Positions 26,801 to 37,628 of a DNA stretch of 64,000 nt are shown piece after piece; position 1 is the stretch's first letter; every line of letters begins with the position of its first letter. Made by a program: the position numbers and the translations under genes. This DNA is from Pseudomonas abyssi (GTDB taxonomy: Bacteria > Pseudomonadota > Gammaproteobacteria > Pseudomonadales > Pseudomonadaceae): contig NZ_NTMR01000027.1 in the NCBI RefSeq assembly GCF_002307495.1, positions 29,563 through 93,562 on the forward strand. Reading direction: 5' to 3'. Below the pieces are notes generated by a model. It was not told the DNA's origin, did not search any database, and worked only from the letters and a program-made list of their open reading frames with translations.

Positions 26801-26992
26801 ATGAAAAATCTTTCAGCCCTGATCATTGCGTCGTTTCTCGCCTCCAGCCCCGCCGTACAGGCAGATGACGACCGCCATCGCCTGAGCACCAGCGATCGCT
26901 CCACCAGCCAAAGCACCGGCGACTACCTTCAGGGGCTAATTGAAGCGCAGGCTCGCGCCGACAGCCAGCGTGAAGACGACCCGCAGAGCTGA
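26801..26992 (+). CDS. Small secreted peptide, unknown (63 aa)
   Basis: MKNLSALIIASFLASSPAVQA is a signal peptide with a VQA cleavage site. The mature part (about 42 aa) is acidic-basic mixed and rich in Asp, Arg, Ser and Gln (DDDRHRLSTSDRSTSQSTGD). An excellent ribosome site AGGAGATACAGCC precedes the ATG, and GGAGATAC is also present before the 26354 gene. Possibly a paralogue of that peptide in design, though not in clear sequence. No known family. Confidence 0.65.
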   Translation: MKNLSALIIASFLASSPAVQADDDRHRLSTSDRSTSQSTGDYLQGLIEAQARADSQREDDPQS

Positions 26993-27097
26993 CCTCGACT
27001 GCCCGGGGCAACCGGACACCGCTTAAAACGGCGTCTACACTCCTAAGGACACGCCCGCGCAAGCGGGCACGCCCAACGTGCATAGGAGTATCCGAGC

Positions 27098-28076
27098 GTG
27101 AAAGGACTTGCCCTGCTATTCACACTGCTGATCAGCCTGACCTGCCAAGCTGACACCAGCACGCCACTCTCTTCCTGGCAGGACGGCGCCAGCCGCCAAG
27201 CCATTATTTCCTTCGTTCAACGGGTCACTGATCCAGCCTCGCCAGAGCATGTAGCCCTCAGCGACCGCATCGCCGTCTTCGACAACGACGGCACACTCTG
27301 GGCAGAGCAACCGATTTACACCCAACTGCTGTTTGTCGCTGACCGGGTACGCGCCCAGGCTGGCGAGAACCCTGCCTGGGAAAGCCAGGAGCCCTTTGCC
27401 TCGGTACTCAAGGGAGATCTGGCTGGCGCGTTCAGCTCAAGCCACGACGCCCCGGTACAACTGATCCGTGCCAGCCAGGCAGGCAGGATTGGATACTGAC
27501 TCCTTCGACCAAGTCGTGCGGGACTGGATACAGACAGCTCGCCACCCCACCACCGACAAACCCTTCACCCGCATGGTGTACCAGCCGATGCTGGAGTTAC
27601 TCGACTACCTGCAGGACAACGACTTCAAGAGCTTTATCGTTTCCGGTGGCGGCGTCGACTTCATGCGTCCCTGGACCGAATCGGTGCACGGCATTCCGCC
27701 AGAGCGTGTGGTCGGCAGCCGCACAGCCAAACAGCTGGCCGTGCAGGACGGTGTTGTGCGGGTTGTGCACGAAGGCACCATGGAGTTCAACGACGACAAG
27801 GAAGGCAAGCCCATCGGTATCAGCCAACATATCGGCCGGCGCCCGATCGCGGCGTTCGGCAACTCCGACGGGGATCTGCAGATGCTGCAATGGACGACCG
27901 CCGGCGATGGCGCACGCTTTGCCCTGATCGTGCACCACACCGACGCCGAACGCGAATGGGCTTATGACCGAGACTCCAGCATAGGTCGCCTGGACCAGGC
28001 GCTGGACGCTGCGACAGAGCATGGCTGGACCGTGGTTAACATGAAGCAGGACTGGAAACAGGTATTTCCGGACTGA
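27098..28076 (+). pseudogene. Exported HAD-family phosphatase, frameshifted
   Basis: The GTG start at 27098 follows GGAG at 27085. MKGLALLFTLLISLTCQA is a signal peptide, then motif I appears as AVFDNDGTLW (DxDGT nucleophile). The frame ends at TGA 27497. The remainder continues in the +1 frame to 28076, with LDTDSFDQVVRDWIQTA, FIVSGGGVDFMRPW (motif II-like) and AAFGNSDGDLQML (motif III/IV). The break lies in three tandem CAGG units near 27475-27488. With two units the frame is exactly restored (RASQAGLDTDSFDQ). I infer a periplasmic phosphoserine-phosphatase-like enzyme inactivated, or switched, by one repeat unit. Confidence 0.82.
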
Positions 28077-28101
28077 GCTACCTTTCACGAAAACCGAGCA
28101 T

Positions 28102-28130
28102 AAAAAACCCGGCGTGCGCCGGGTTTTTTT
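28102..28130. terminator. Bidirectional terminator between HAD gene and pnp
   Basis: AAAAAACCCGGCG pairs with CGCCGGGTTTTTTT around a short loop, so A- and T-runs flank the stem on both sides. It serves the convergent ends of the phosphatase gene and the rpsO-pnp transcript. Confidence 0.9.
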
Positions 28131-28154
28131 ACTGCAACGAGCGATCAGGGGCGA

Positions 28155-30263
28155 TCAGACGCCGCTGGTCTCGGCCGCTTCCACATCCTTCATGGACAGC
28201 TTGATACGGCCGCGGTTGTCCACGTCCAGCACCAGTACTTTCACTTCCTGACCTTCCTGCAGCACGTCGGTCACCTTCTCGATACGCTCATTGGCGATTT
28301 GCGAGATGTGAACCAGTCCGTCCTTGCCCGGCAGGATGTTGACGAAGGCACCGAAGTCGACAATGCGCTCAACCTTACCGGTGTAGACCTTGCCGATTTC
28401 CGCTTCAGCGGTGATGGCGTCAACACGCGCCTTGGCGGCGTTGGCGGCGTCTTTGCTGGCAGCGAAGATCTTGACCATGCCGTCGTCGGTGATGTCGATG
28501 GAGGCGCCAGTCTCGTCGCAGATGCCACGGATGGTCGCACCGCCCTTGCCGATCACATCGCGGATTTTCTCCGGATCGATCTTCATGCTCAGCATGGTCG
28601 GCGCATTGGAAGAAATTTCCTTGCGCGACTCGGGCAGCACGTCGTTCATCTGCTTGAGGATGTGCAGACGCGCTTCGTGCGCCTGACCCAGCGCGATTTC
28701 CATGATCTCTTCGGTGATGCCGTTGATCTTGATGTCCATCTGCAGCGCAGTAACACCCTTCTCGGTACCGGCAACCTTGAAGTCCATGTCGCCCAGGTGA
28801 TCTTCGTCACCCAGGATGTCGGTCAGAACGGCGAATTTATCGCCCTCTTTCACCAGACCCATGGCGATACCGGCAACCGGCGCCTTCATCGGCACACCGG
28901 CGTCCATCAGAGCCAGAGAGGCACCACAGACCGAAGCCATCGAGCTGGAGCCGTTGGATTCAGTGATCTCGGACACCACGCGGATGGAGTACGGGAACTG
29001 CTCCATGTCAGGCATGACAGCCTGGACACCACGGCGGGCCAGACGCCCGTGACCGATCTCGCGACGGCCAGTACCGCCCATACGACCGCACTCACCTACC
29101 GAGTAGGGAGGGAAGTTGTAGTGGAACATGAAGGGCTCTTTGCGCTCGCCTTCCAGCATGTCCAGCAGCTGAGAGTCACGGGCAGTACCCAGAGTGGTCA
29201 CAACCAGCGCCTGAGTCTCGCCACGGGTGAACAGCGCGGAGCCGTGAGTGCGGTCCAGCACGCCAACTTCGATGTTCAACGGACGGACAGTCTTGGTGTC
29301 ACGACCGTCGATACGCGGATTGCCATTAACGATGCTCTCGCGCACGGTGCGGTATTCGATTTCGCCGAATACGTCTTTGACTTCACCGGCAGAGAACTTG
29401 CCTTCTTCCTCACCGGACAAGGCTGCCACAGCCTGATCACGCAGCTCACCCAGACGGGTGTAGCGCTCCTGCTTGTTGACGATGGTGTAAGCGTCGGCGA
29501 TACCGGCACCAAACTCGCCCTTGATGGCGTTGATCAGCGCAGTGTTTTCAGCAGGTGCCTGCCAGTCCCAAGCCGGCTTGCCAGCTTCGGCGGCGAATTC
29601 CTTGATGGCGGCGATGGCGCCCTGGAATTCCATGTGAGCGAACAGGACTGCACCCAGCATCTGGTCTTCGGTCAGCTCCTGTGCTTCGGACTCAACCATC
29701 AGTACCGCTTCTTCGGTACCGGCAACAACCATGTCCAGACGCGAGGTTGCCAGCTCTTCGTAGTTCGGATTCAGCACGTAGCCCCGCTGATCGTCAAACG
29801 CAACGCGGGCAGCGCCGATCGGGCCGCCGAACGGCACGCCGGAGATCGCCAGCGCGGCGGAGGTACCGATCAGCGCAGCGATATCAGGGTCAGTTGTCTT
29901 GTCGGTAGACACTACGGTGCAGACAACCTGCACTTCGTTCATGAAGCCTTCGGCGAACAGCGGGCGGATCGGACGATCGATCAGACGGGAGGTCAGGGTT
30001 TCTTTCTCGGAGGGACGGCCTTCGCGCTTGAAGAAACCACCGGGGATACGGCCAGCGGCGTAGGTCTTCTCGATGTAGTGCACGGACAGAGGGAAGAAAT
30101 CGCGGCCAGCTTCGGGCTGCTTGGCGGCCACCACGGTGACCAGGACGCTGACAGCGTTATCGATACTGACCAGAACGGCACCGGAAGCCTGGCGAGCAAT
30201 GCGGCCTGTTTCCATGGTGACGGTGCTGTTGCCTAACTTGAATTGCTTGATTACCGGTTTCAC
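28155..30263 (-). CDS. pnp: Polynucleotide phosphorylase
   Basis: 702 aa from GTG 30263, with AGAGAGAAGA upstream. The frame is open further, but [19 protein letters not shown] is the normal N-terminus. It degrades RNA 3' to 5' by phosphorolysis and is a core of the degradosome. Two RNase PH domains (second one with [24 protein letters not shown]) are followed by KH ([21 protein letters not shown]) and S1 ([24 protein letters not shown]) domains. A strong hairpin lies between rpsO and pnp, as expected for RNase III-dependent autocontrol. Confidence 0.97.
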   Translation of the reverse strand: MKPVIKQFKLGNSTVTMETGRIARQASGAVLVSIDNAVSVLVTVVAAKQPEAGRDFFPLSVHYIEKTYAAGRIPGGFFKREGRPSEKETLTSRLIDRPIRPLFAEGFMNEVQVVCTVVSTDKTTDPDIAALIGTSAALAISGVPFGGPIGAARVAFDDQRGYVLNPNYEELATSRLDMVVAGTEEAVLMVESEAQELTEDQMLGAVLFAHMEFQGAIAAIKEFAAEAGKPAWDWQAPAENTALINAIKGEFGAGIADAYTIVNKQERYTRLGELRDQAVAALSGEEEGKFSAGEVKDVFGEIEYRTVRESIVNGNPRIDGRDTKTVRPLNIEVGVLDRTHGSALFTRGETQALVVTTLGTARDSQLLDMLEGERKEPFMFHYNFPPYSVGECGRMGGTGRREIGHGRLARRGVQAVMPDMEQFPYSIRVVSEITESNGSSSMASVCGASLALMDAGVPMKAPVAGIAMGLVKEGDKFAVLTDILGDEDHLGDMDFKVAGTEKGVTALQMDIKINGITEEIMEIALGQAHEARLHILKQMNDVLPESRKEISSNAPTMLSMKIDPEKIRDVIGKGGATIRGICDETGASIDITDDGMVKIFAASKDAANAAKARVDAITAEAEIGKVYTGKVERIVDFGAFVNILPGKDGLVHISQIANERIEKVTDVLQEGQEVKVLVLDVDNRGRIKLSMKDVEAAETSGV

Positions 30264-30305
30264 GGTGTCTTCTCTCTCTTCTTTGCCTTTGGGGGAAACT
30301 CTGGG

Positions 30306-30332
30306 CATGGCCGGGAATCGGACCCGGCCATG
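30306..30332 (-). promoter_or_regulatory. pnp leader hairpin, likely RNase III site
   Basis: CATGGCCGGG (30306-30315) pairs perfectly with CCCGGCCATG (30323-30332) over a 7-base loop, between the rpsO stop and the pnp start. In E. coli a hairpin at this place is cut by RNase III and starts PNPase autoregulation. The same role is inferred here. Confidence 0.65.
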
Positions 30333-30349
30333 TCCAAACGGGGCTGGTC

Positions 30350-30619
30350 TTAGCGACGCAGACCCAGACTGCTGATCAAAGCGCTGTAACGAGACAGGTC
30401 TTTCGATTTCAGGTAGTCCAGCAGCTTGCGGCGCTGGTTAACCATGCGAATCAGACCACGACGGGAGTGGTGATCCTTCTTGTTGTCCTTGAAGTGGCCT
30501 TGCAGCTTGTTGATGTTTGCAGTCAACAGAGCTACCTGGACTTCCGGAGAACCGGTATCACCTTCGCCGCGCTTGTACTCGGCAACGATTGCAGCTTTTT
30601 CTTCAACACTCAGTGACAT
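30350..30619 (-). CDS. rpsO: 30S ribosomal protein S15
   Basis: 89 aa, exact family length. It binds the central domain of 16S rRNA at an early assembly step. The conserved [52 protein letters not shown] block is complete. It lies between truB and pnp as in most gamma-proteobacteria. The 192-base space to truB (30620-30811) holds short hairpins such as CCACCCTCGTGG and GACCCGCTATCGGGTC, which may serve S15 autoregulation. Confidence 0.98.
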   Translation of the reverse strand: MSLSVEEKAAIVAEYKRGEGDTGSPEVQVALLTANINKLQGHFKDNKKDHHSRRGLIRMVNQRRKLLDYLKSKDLSRYSALISSLGLRR

Positions 30620-30811
30620 CTCGTATTTCCTCTGAGGTAACAGGCCGGGAGCAGTTCTCCCGTGTTTTAAATCGAGGTATGACCATGCCTGTTGACAGCC
30701 ACCCTCGTGGTGACCCGCTATCGGGTCAACTCCAACGCCGAATCATACTCCCGAATGGTCGAGGATTCAGCCCAATTCTGCATTGCCGCCCGCGCCGCAG
30801 GCGACGAACCA

Positions 30812-31732
30812 TCAGGGATCGAAGCGCAGCAGCCGCTTGGGCGCAACGCGCGCGTCGTCGGTCATCTCGCCAATGCCGAGAAAACGGCCGCTGGCATCGC
30901 GCAAACGCACCTTGCCAAAGGCCGGGCTACCCGGCACCCGCACGGCCTGGCCGTGATTCAGGTAGTAGGCAGTCTGCTCGGTCAAATCCAGTACCGGCCA
31001 GTCTTCCAGACCGCTGTCCATCGGCAGCAGCAGGTGATCCAATGCTTCGGCACCGCCCTCGGCGTGCAACGCCTCGAGCGCTTCCAGCGTAACTGACTGA
31101 CTCAGATCGAAGGGGCCTGCCTTGATGCGGCGCAACGCAGCCACATGCGCACCACAGCCAAGCGCCGCGCCGATATCCTCAACCAGACTGCGTATATAGG
31201 TACCCTTGCTGCAATGTACTTCCAACTGCAGACGGTCGCCTTCAAGGCCCAGAATGTTGAGCTCACTGATGGTCACCGTGCGCGCCTTGCGCTCAATGGT
31301 TTCGCCGGCGCGTGCCAGCTTGTAGAGTGGCTGACCTTCGTGCTTGAGCGCCGAATACATCGGCGGCACCTGGTCAATCTCGCCGCGGAAGCGCGGCAAC
31401 AGCGCCTCAACGTCCGCAAGCGCAACGTCGACCGGCTTCATCTCCAGCACATCACCCTCAGCATCACCGGTGGCGGTGGTCATGCCTAGCCGCGCTTCGG
31501 TGACATACGCCTTGTCGGCATCGAGCAGGTACTGCGAAAACTTGGTCGCCTCGCCCAGACACAGCGGCAGCACGCCGGTCGCCAAGGGATCAAGACTACC
31601 GGTGTGCCCGCCTTTGGCAGCATTGAACAGCCAGCGGACCTTTTGCAGGGCCGCGTTGGAGCTCATGCCCAGGGGCTTGTCGAAAATCAGGATGCCGTCA
31701 ATCGCACGGCGCTTGCTCTTCGCTCCAGCCAC
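30812..31732 (-). CDS. truB: tRNA pseudouridine-55 synthase
   Basis: 306 aa. It makes pseudouridine 55 in the T-loop of all elongator tRNAs. The catalytic motif [26 protein letters not shown] contains the active Asp. A C-terminal PUA-like domain ([13 protein letters not shown]) completes it. The start ATG lies 3 bases from the rbfA stop, so both are translated from the rimP-pnp transcript. Confidence 0.97.
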   Translation of the reverse strand: MAGAKSKRRAIDGILIFDKPLGMSSNAALQKVRWLFNAAKGGHTGSLDPLATGVLPLCLGEATKFSQYLLDADKAYVTEARLGMTTATGDAEGDVLEMKPVDVALADVEALLPRFRGEIDQVPPMYSALKHEGQPLYKLARAGETIERKARTVTISELNILGLEGDRLQLEVHCSKGTYIRSLVEDIGAALGCGAHVAALRRIKAGPFDLSQSVTLEALEALHAEGGAEALDHLLLPMDSGLEDWPVLDLTEQTAYYLNHGQAVRVPGSPAFGKVRLRDASGRFLGIGEMTDDARVAPKRLLRFDP

Positions 31733-31735
31733 CCG

Positions 31736-32122
31736 CTACTCCTTGTCGCCGTCGCCATGCTGGCGATCTTCCGCTACCGCACGCTCAATCAGTGACGACA
31801 GGTGCACACCGCGACGGATGCTCTCGTCGTACTGGAAATGCAGGCTCGGAATCGTCCGCAACTTCATGGTACGGCCCAGCAGCATGCGCAGATAACCGGA
31901 AGCGTCTTTCAAGATATCAAGGTTGAGCGCGATATCTTCGGCACTGTCCCGGTTCATCAGAGTGATAAACACCTTCGCGTGGGACATGTCGCGACTGACC
32001 TCAACGGCCGTCACGGTGACCATACCCAAGCGCGGATCGCGGACCTCACGCTGAATCAGCTGCGCCAGTTCGCGCTGCATCTGATCAGCTACCCGCTGGG
32101 TACGACTGTATTCTTTTGCCAT
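31736..32122 (-). CDS. rbfA: Ribosome-binding factor A
   Basis: 128 aa from ATG 32122, with GAGATGG upstream (an earlier in-frame ATG at 32143 lies inside a hairpin and is unlikely). RbfA binds free 30S subunits and assists maturation of the 16S 5' end, with a cold-shock role. The KH-like fold is seen in [45 protein letters not shown]. It lies between infB and truB. Confidence 0.96.
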   Translation of the reverse strand: MAKEYSRTQRVADQMQRELAQLIQREVRDPRLGMVTVTAVEVSRDMSHAKVFITLMNRDSAEDIALNLDILKDASGYLRMLLGRTMKLRTIPSLHFQYDESIRRGVHLSSLIERAVAEDRQHGDGDKE

Positions 32123-32136
32123 AGTAACCATCTCAA

Positions 32137-32177
32137 GCGACAAACTCCGGGCTGCCAGGCAGACCGGAGTTTGTCGC
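32137..32177 (-). repeat. 14-bp perfect stem between infB and rbfA
   Basis: GCGACAAACTCCGG (32137-32150) pairs without mismatch with CCGGAGTTTGTCGC (32164-32177) around a 13-base loop. Only a short T-poor tract follows, so it is not a typical terminator; an RNA-processing or stability hairpin is more likely. Confidence 0.7.
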
Positions 32178-32216
32178 GAATATCAGGCGGCGCCCGACAG
32201 GGCCACCGCTATCGAA

Positions 32217-34739
32217 TTACAGACTGCGCTGTACCTGAACACGCTCGAACACCTCGATACGGTCGCCGGTACGCACGTCGTTGTAGTTCTTGACGCCGAT
32301 ACCACACTCCATACCGTTGCGCACTTCGCCGACGTCATCCTTGAAGCGACGCAGGGATTCCAGCTCGCCTTCGTAGATAACCACGTCTTCGCGCAGTACA
32401 CGGATCGGACGGTTACGATGCACGGTGCCCTCGATGACCATACAGCCAGCCACCGCGCCAAACTTCGGCGAACGGAACACATCACGCACTTCGGCGACAC
32501 CCAGAATCTGCTCGCGAACATCGCTGCCGAGCATACCGGACAGAGCCTTCTTCACGTCATCAATGATCTCGTAGATGACACTGTAGTAACGCAGATCCAG
32601 ACCTTCAGTCTCGATGATCTTGCGCGCCGCTGCGTCCGCACGGACGTTGAAGCCGAAGACTACCGCGTTGGAGGCCAGTGCCAGGTTGGCGTCGGTCTCG
32701 GTGATACCGCCCACGCCGCCGGAGACGATCTTGACCTGTACTTCGTCGTTGCCCAGCTCGGACAGCGAGCCCTGCAGTGCTTCCAGGGAGCCACGCACGT
32801 CGGCCTTGATAACGATATTGAGGGTCTTCTTCTCGTCCTGGCCCATGTTCTCGAACATGTTTTCCAGCTTGGCAGACTGCTGACGCGCCAGCTTGATCTC
32901 GCGGAACTTGCCTTGGCGGAACAGCGCCACTTCACGGGCCTTCTTCTCGTCGGCCACGACGTTCAGCTCGTCACCGGCATCCGGCGTGCCATCCAGACCC
33001 AGGATCTCGACCGGAATGGAGGGGCCGGCTTCCTTGATCGGCTGGCCGTTCTCGTCAAGCATGGCACGAACACGGCCGTAGTTGACACCAGCCAGCACCA
33101 CGTCGCCCTGACGCAGGGTACCGTTCTGCACCAGCACGGTCGCCACCGGGCCACGACCCTTGTCGAGACGGGATTCAACGACTACACCACGACCAGGCGC
33201 AGAGGGCTGAGCTTTCAGCTCCAGAACTTCAGCCTGCAGCAGGACCGCTTCGAGCAGCTCTTCGATACCAGTCCCGGCCTTGGCCGAGACGGGCACGAAC
33301 ATGGTGTCGCCACCCCACTCTTCCGGAATTACATCACGGGCTGCCAGATCGTTCTTGATGCGATCCGGATCGGCGTCTTCCTTGTCGATCTTGTTGATCG
33401 CGACAACGATAGGTACACCGGCCGCCTTGGCGTGTTGAATCGCCTCTTCGGTCTGCGGCATCACACCGTCATCGGCGGCAACCACCAGAATCACGATATC
33501 GGTTGCCTTGGCACCGCGGGCACGCATGGCGGTAAAGGCTGCGTGACCGGGGGTATCCAGGAAGGTCACCATGCCGCGATCGGTTTCCACGTGGTAGGCA
33601 CCGATGTGCTGGGTAATACCACCCGCCTCACCGGAGGCCACTTTGGCACGACGAATGTAGTCGAGCAAAGAGGTCTTACCGTGGTCAACGTGGCCCATGA
33701 CAGTCACCACCGGCGCACGGCTCAGCTCTTCACCTTCATGGTGCATGGACTCAACCAGCTTGTCTTCCAGATCGCTCTCGCGAACCTGCTTGACCTTGTG
33801 GCCCATGTCTTCGGCAACGATGGCTGCCGTGTCCTGATCCAGTACCTGGTTGATCGTCACCATGGTGCCGTTCTTGAACATGTACTTGATGACCTCGGCG
33901 GCCTTGACCGACATCTTCTGCGCCAGCTCGGCAACGGTGATGGTTTCACCGATCACCACTTCACGAACCACCGGGCCGGAGGGCTTCTCGAAGCCATGCT
34001 GATTGCGCTTTTTGGCTTTCAGCTTGCCACCACCGCCGCGGCGACGGCTGTCGCCATCGTCATCGACCGAAAGACGCGGAGCGTTCCGGGCCTTGTCTTT
34101 GCCACCATGGCCGCCAGCGCGCTTGCGGCTGCGCTGCTCTTCCTCGTCGCGAGACTTGCGACGGGCTTCTTCTTTCTTTTTGTGATGCTCAGCCGGAGTC
34201 GGCTCAGCAGGCGGAACCGGGGCCGACGCCGGGGCAGCAGCCTCCGCGACAGCCGCTTCTGCCTCTTTGGCCGCCGCGACGGCGGCAGCATCAGCCTGAC
34301 GCTTGGCTTCAGCATTCGCGGCATCCGCCTCGCGTTGCGCAGCTTCCTCAGCCTTGCGCTTGGCTTCTGCTTCAGCTGCTTGCTGGCGAGCTTCTTCTGC
34401 TGCGCGCAGCTGCTCGAGCTCGCGCTGACGCTCGGCTTCCAAATCGGCCGGCTCACGCTTGACGTAGGTGCGCTTCTTGCGCACTTCCACGTTTACCGTC
34501 TTGCTGCCAGCGACCTTCAAGGTGCTGACTGTTTTGCGCTTGAGGGTAATCTTGCGCGGCTCTGAGCCGGAATCACCATGGGCGTTTTTCAGATACGCCA
34601 GCAGCGCCTGCTTTTCATCATCACTGACTGCCTGCGCAGGGCCAGTCTGCGACAGACCCGCTTCCTGCATCTGTTGCAGCAGGCGCTCTACCGGAGTACC
34701 TACTTCATCAGCCAATTGTTTGACCGTCACTTCCGCCAT
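32217..34739 (-). CDS. infB: Translation initiation factor IF-2
   Basis: 840 aa. It delivers fMet-tRNA to the 30S subunit and promotes subunit joining by GTP hydrolysis. Order: N-terminal IF2_N ([21 protein letters not shown]), a long charged Ala/Glu/Arg-rich linker (about 95-250), a second IF2_N domain, then the GTPase with G1 GHVDHGKT (349-356), DTPGH (G3) and NKID (G4). The beta-barrel domains and C-terminal C2 domain that binds fMet follow. It follows nusA in the conserved operon. Confidence 0.98.
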   Translation of the reverse strand: MAEVTVKQLADEVGTPVERLLQQMQEAGLSQTGPAQAVSDDEKQALLAYLKNAHGDSGSEPRKITLKRKTVSTLKVAGSKTVNVEVRKKRTYVKREPADLEAERQRELEQLRAAEEARQQAAEAEAKRKAEEAAQREADAANAEAKRQADAAAVAAAKEAEAAVAEAAAPASAPVPPAEPTPAEHHKKKEEARRKSRDEEEQRSRKRAGGHGGKDKARNAPRLSVDDDGDSRRRGGGGKLKAKKRNQHGFEKPSGPVVREVVIGETITVAELAQKMSVKAAEVIKYMFKNGTMVTINQVLDQDTAAIVAEDMGHKVKQVRESDLEDKLVESMHHEGEELSRAPVVTVMGHVDHGKTSLLDYIRRAKVASGEAGGITQHIGAYHVETDRGMVTFLDTPGHAAFTAMRARGAKATDIVILVVAADDGVMPQTEEAIQHAKAAGVPIVVAINKIDKEDADPDRIKNDLAARDVIPEEWGGDTMFVPVSAKAGTGIEELLEAVLLQAEVLELKAQPSAPGRGVVVESRLDKGRGPVATVLVQNGTLRQGDVVLAGVNYGRVRAMLDENGQPIKEAGPSIPVEILGLDGTPDAGDELNVVADEKKAREVALFRQGKFREIKLARQQSAKLENMFENMGQDEKKTLNIVIKADVRGSLEALQGSLSELGNDEVQVKIVSGGVGGITETDANLALASNAVVFGFNVRADAAARKIIETEGLDLRYYSVIYEIIDDVKKALSGMLGSDVREQILGVAEVRDVFRSPKFGAVAGCMVIEGTVHRNRPIRVLREDVVIYEGELESLRRFKDDVGEVRNGMECGIGVKNYNDVRTGDRIEVFERVQVQRSL

Positions 34740-34802
34740 TCACTTCTCTCCTCAGTCGGGTCCGTGCGTCACCGCAGGGGGAATCTCGTCGAGTCCGACC
34801 GG

Positions 34803-36284
34803 TTATTCAAACCAGGGGGCGCGGGCTGCCATGATCAGAGCCGCAGCACGCTCTTCATCGATACCGTCGATGTCGAGCAGGTCATCAACAGACTGCTCGG
34901 CCAGATCTTCCATTGTCAGGATGCCGTTGGCAGCGAGCTGAAACGCCAGCGCACGGTCCATACCATCCATGTTCAGCAGGTCGTCAGCCGGCTGAGCATC
35001 TTCCAGTTTTTCCTCGTTGGCGATGGCTTTGGTCAGCAGGCGATCCTTGGCACGAGCACGCAGCTCGTTGACGATATCCTCATCAAAGCCATCGATCTCC
35101 AGCAGCTCTTCCATCGGTACATAGGCCACCTCTTCCAAGGTGGTGAAACCTTCTTCAACCAGCATCTGTGCGACTTCTTCGTCCACATCCAGCTCGTCGA
35201 CAAAGTTGCGCAGAATGTCACCGGTCTCGGCTTCCTGCTTGGCTCGGATATCATCCTCGGTCATCACATTCAGCGTCCAGCCGGTCAGCTGACTGGCCAG
35301 ACGGACGTTCTGGCCGCTGCGGCCGATGGCCTGAGCCAGATTGTCTTCAGCCACCGCCAGATCAATGGTCTGGGTGTCTTCATCCAGAATGATGGAGGCG
35401 ATTTCCGCCGGCGCCATGGCGTTGATCACAAATTGCGCCAGGTTGTCGTCCCAGAGCACGATGTCTACGCGCTCGCCACACAGCTCACCGGAGACCGCCT
35501 GCACACGAGAACCGCGCATACCGATACAGGCACCTTGCGGATCGATGCGCTTGTCCTTGGAGCGAACGGCGATCTTGGCGCGCGAGCCCGGATCACGGGC
35601 AGCGCCCATGACTTCGATCAGCTCTTCAGCAATTTCCGGCACTTCGATGCGGAACAGCTCGATGATCATTTCCGGACAGGCGCGCGACAGCACCAGCTGC
35701 GGGCCACGGTTCTCGGTGCGGATATCCTTCAGCAGGGCACGAATACGGGTGCCGGAGCGGAAGGTTTCACGCGGAATCATTTCTTCACGAGGCAGCACCG
35801 CTTCGGCGTTATTACCCAGATCGACGATCACGCTGTCGCGGGTAACCTTCTTGACCGTACCGCTGATAATGTCGCCCAAACGATCGCGGTAGGCATCGAC
35901 CACCTGCGCACGCTCGGCTTCACGTACCTTTTGCACGATCACCTGCTTGGCGATCTGGGCGGCAATACGACCAAACTCGACCGATTCGATCTTTTCTTCA
36001 GTAACGTCACCAATGGCCAGGGCGGCATCGCGCTCCTGTGCCTGATCCAGTGTCAACTGAATGTCCGGATCATCAAAGTCTTCATCAGCCACAACGGTCC
36101 AGCGGCGGAAGGTATCGTAGTCGCCGGTGTGGCGGTTGATCGACACACGCACGTCTACTTCGTCTTCGTAACGCTTTTTGGTCGCCGTCGCCAACGCCAG
36201 CTCCAGCGCTTCGAAGATAACTCCGGGTGGAACACCCTTCTCGTTGGAAACGGATTCCACAACCAGCAACACTTCTTTGCTCAT
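34803..36284 (-). CDS. nusA: Transcription termination/antitermination factor NusA
   Basis: 493 aa. It binds RNA polymerase and nascent RNA and controls pausing, termination and antitermination. There is an N-terminal polymerase-binding domain, an S1 domain ([35 protein letters not shown]) and two KH domains ([44 protein letters not shown]). Two acidic helix-hairpin repeats are visible at the C-terminus, as in other gamma-proteobacteria. It lies between rimP and infB. Confidence 0.98.
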   Translation of the reverse strand: MSKEVLLVVESVSNEKGVPPGVIFEALELALATATKKRYEDEVDVRVSINRHTGDYDTFRRWTVVADEDFDDPDIQLTLDQAQERDAALAIGDVTEEKIESVEFGRIAAQIAKQVIVQKVREAERAQVVDAYRDRLGDIISGTVKKVTRDSVIVDLGNNAEAVLPREEMIPRETFRSGTRIRALLKDIRTENRGPQLVLSRACPEMIIELFRIEVPEIAEELIEVMGAARDPGSRAKIAVRSKDKRIDPQGACIGMRGSRVQAVSGELCGERVDIVLWDDNLAQFVINAMAPAEIASIILDEDTQTIDLAVAEDNLAQAIGRSGQNVRLASQLTGWTLNVMTEDDIRAKQEAETGDILRNFVDELDVDEEVAQMLVEEGFTTLEEVAYVPMEELLEIDGFDEDIVNELRARAKDRLLTKAIANEEKLEDAQPADDLLNMDGMDRALAFQLAANGILTMEDLAEQSVDDLLDIDGIDEERAAALIMAARAPWFE

Positions 36285-36334
36285 CGTATGCCTCGCCTAA
36301 CGCCATCCATTGGGCCGTGCAGCCCGAAATTTGC

Positions 36335-36790
36335 TCAAAAACGCGGAATGATATTGCCCTTGTCGATCCAGTCGACGGGCAGCAGGTACTCGTGATCATC
36401 TACCTGCAAAACGACTTCATCACCTTCCACGCCGCGAATTACACCCTGAAAATTGCGCCGCCCCTCATAGGGCGAGCGCAGTCTGATCTTGGCCTGCTCT
36501 CCTACATAGGCTGCGTACTGCTCCAGACGAAACAGCGGCCGGTCCATACCAGGAGACGAGACTTCCAGGGTGTAGTCACCTGAAATCGGGTCTTCCACAT
36601 CCAGTACCGCACTGGCCTGTCGGCTGACAGCGGCACAAGCCTCAACGCTCACCCCTTCCGGGTGATCTATATAGACGCGCAACAGGGTGTGCTTACCCTG
36701 GGACAGATATTCGATCCCCCAGCAGCTGTAGCCCAAGGCCTCGACCACCGGGACCAGCAGGGCCTCCAACTCAGTCACTTTGCCGGACAC
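36335..36790 (-). CDS. rimP: Ribosome maturation factor RimP
   Basis: 151 aa from GTG 36790, with AGGCGG placed five bases upstream. The frame is open to 36895, but that region contains a terminator hairpin and is not coding. RimP acts in 30S maturation. It shows [70 protein letters not shown] and the C-terminal SH3-like part. It is the first protein gene after tRNA-fMet, as in the E. coli metY-rimP-nusA-infB operon. Confidence 0.95.
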   Translation of the reverse strand: MSGKVTELEALLVPVVEALGYSCWGIEYLSQGKHTLLRVYIDHPEGVSVEACAAVSRQASAVLDVEDPISGDYTLEVSSPGMDRPLFRLEQYAAYVGEQAKIRLRSPYEGRRNFQGVIRGVEGDEVVLQVDDHEYLLPVDWIDKGNIIPRF

Positions 36791-36815
36791 ATTCACCGCC
36801 TGTTTGTTGCATGAA

Positions 36816-36839
36816 TAAAAAATGGGCCTAAAGCCCATC
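36816..36839 (-). terminator. Terminator/attenuator before rimP
   Basis: On the minus strand ATGGGC pairs with GCCCAT around a small loop and is followed by six T. It stands between tRNA-fMet and rimP, only about 25 bases from the rimP start, so transcription from the tRNA must read through or re-start; attenuation of the operon is inferred. Confidence 0.7.
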
Positions 36840-36904
36840 GTTGAGTCTGGCCACTTCGCACAGGCGAAGCCCAGAGACCAATGCCGAACCGGCATATAGC
36901 TAAC

Positions 36905-36931
36905 AAAAAGCCCCTGAAAAGGGGCCTTTTG
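36905..36931 (-). terminator. Terminator after tRNA-fMet
   Basis: On the minus strand GGCCCCTTTTCAGGGGC forms a compact stem followed by TTTTTG, directly after the tRNA 3' end. It is the first of two terminator-like hairpins before rimP. Confidence 0.75.
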
Positions 36932-36935
36932 AGAC

Positions 36936-37012
<77 letters not shown>

Positions 37013-37083
37013 TCGAATCTAGGGCGTGAATTATACGCGCAGAAGCCTCGCAAGACAACCGGCGTAAACCACCCCTGAAAAGA

Positions 37084-37110
37084 ACAGGGCCTGTCAAACC
37101 AGGCCCTTAT
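37084..37110 (-). terminator. Hairpin after tRNA-Leu
   Basis: On the minus strand AAGGGCCTGGTTTGACAGGCCCT forms a stem and TTCTTTT follows. It lies between the two tRNA genes and could end transcripts coming from secG and tRNA-Leu. Confidence 0.7.
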
Positions 37111-37116
37111 TTTGAT

Positions 37117-37201
37117 TGGTGCGGAAGATGGGACTCGAACCCATACACCCTAAGGCACTACCCCCTCAAGATAGCGTGTCTACCAATTCCACCACTTCCG
37201 C
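37117..37201 (-). tRNA. tRNA-Leu (GAG)
   Basis: 85 nt including encoded CCA, with the long variable arm of class II tRNAs. The anticodon stem CTATC/GGTAG encloses the loop TTGAGGG, giving anticodon GAG. The body matches leucine tRNAs (GTGGTGGAATTGGTAGACACGC is characteristic). It follows secG, the same neighbour as leuU in E. coli. Confidence 0.96.
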
Positions 37202-37229
37202 AAAAACTTTTTACCATCGCAGCCTATTT

Positions 37230-37628
37230 TTACTCGGCTGCCGGCGGCACTTCCTCACCCAGCGTCTCAGGCACGTCACTCGGCAACACATCCTGCTCCA
37301 GCACCGGCACGTCTTCATCCAACATGGGGGCAGGCTCAGCCTGCTCGATCTGCAGCGCAGGTGACGGCAGACCCGCCTCAACCGCTGCATCCGCCTTGTG
37401 GCTGGCATAATAAGCCAGACCCAGGGAGGTCAGGAAAAACACAGTCGCCAGGATCGCTGTAACACGACTCAGGAAATTGCCAGACCCCTGACTGCCGAAC
37501 ACAGTCCCGGACGCACCAGCACCAAAGGACGCACCGGCTTCGGCACCCTTGCCCTGCTGCATCAGAACCAGACCAACCAGGGCAATAGCCACCAGCAGGT
37601 GCAGTACTACAATCACGGTCTCAATCAT
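37230..37628 (-). CDS. secG: Protein-export membrane protein SecG
   Basis: 132 aa. It is a subunit of the SecYEG translocon. Two membrane helices ([22 protein letters not shown] and [20 protein letters not shown]) flank the conserved [24 protein letters not shown] loop. The C-terminal tail is long and acidic/proline-rich. The ATG overlaps the tpiA stop by one base (TAATG), so the two are translationally coupled. Confidence 0.95.
   Translation of the reverse strand: MIETVIVVLHLLVAIALVGLVLMQQGKGAEAGASFGAGASGTVFGSQGSGNFLSRVTAILATVFFLTSLGLAYYASHKADAAVEAGLPSPALQIEQAEPAPMLDEDVPVLEQDVLPSDVPETLGEEVPPAAE

Noticed and set aside
36791..36895. ATG 36895 as rimP start
   Set aside because: The extra 35 codons contain the terminator-like hairpin and have no similarity to RimP; GTG 36790 has AGGCGG at the right spacing.
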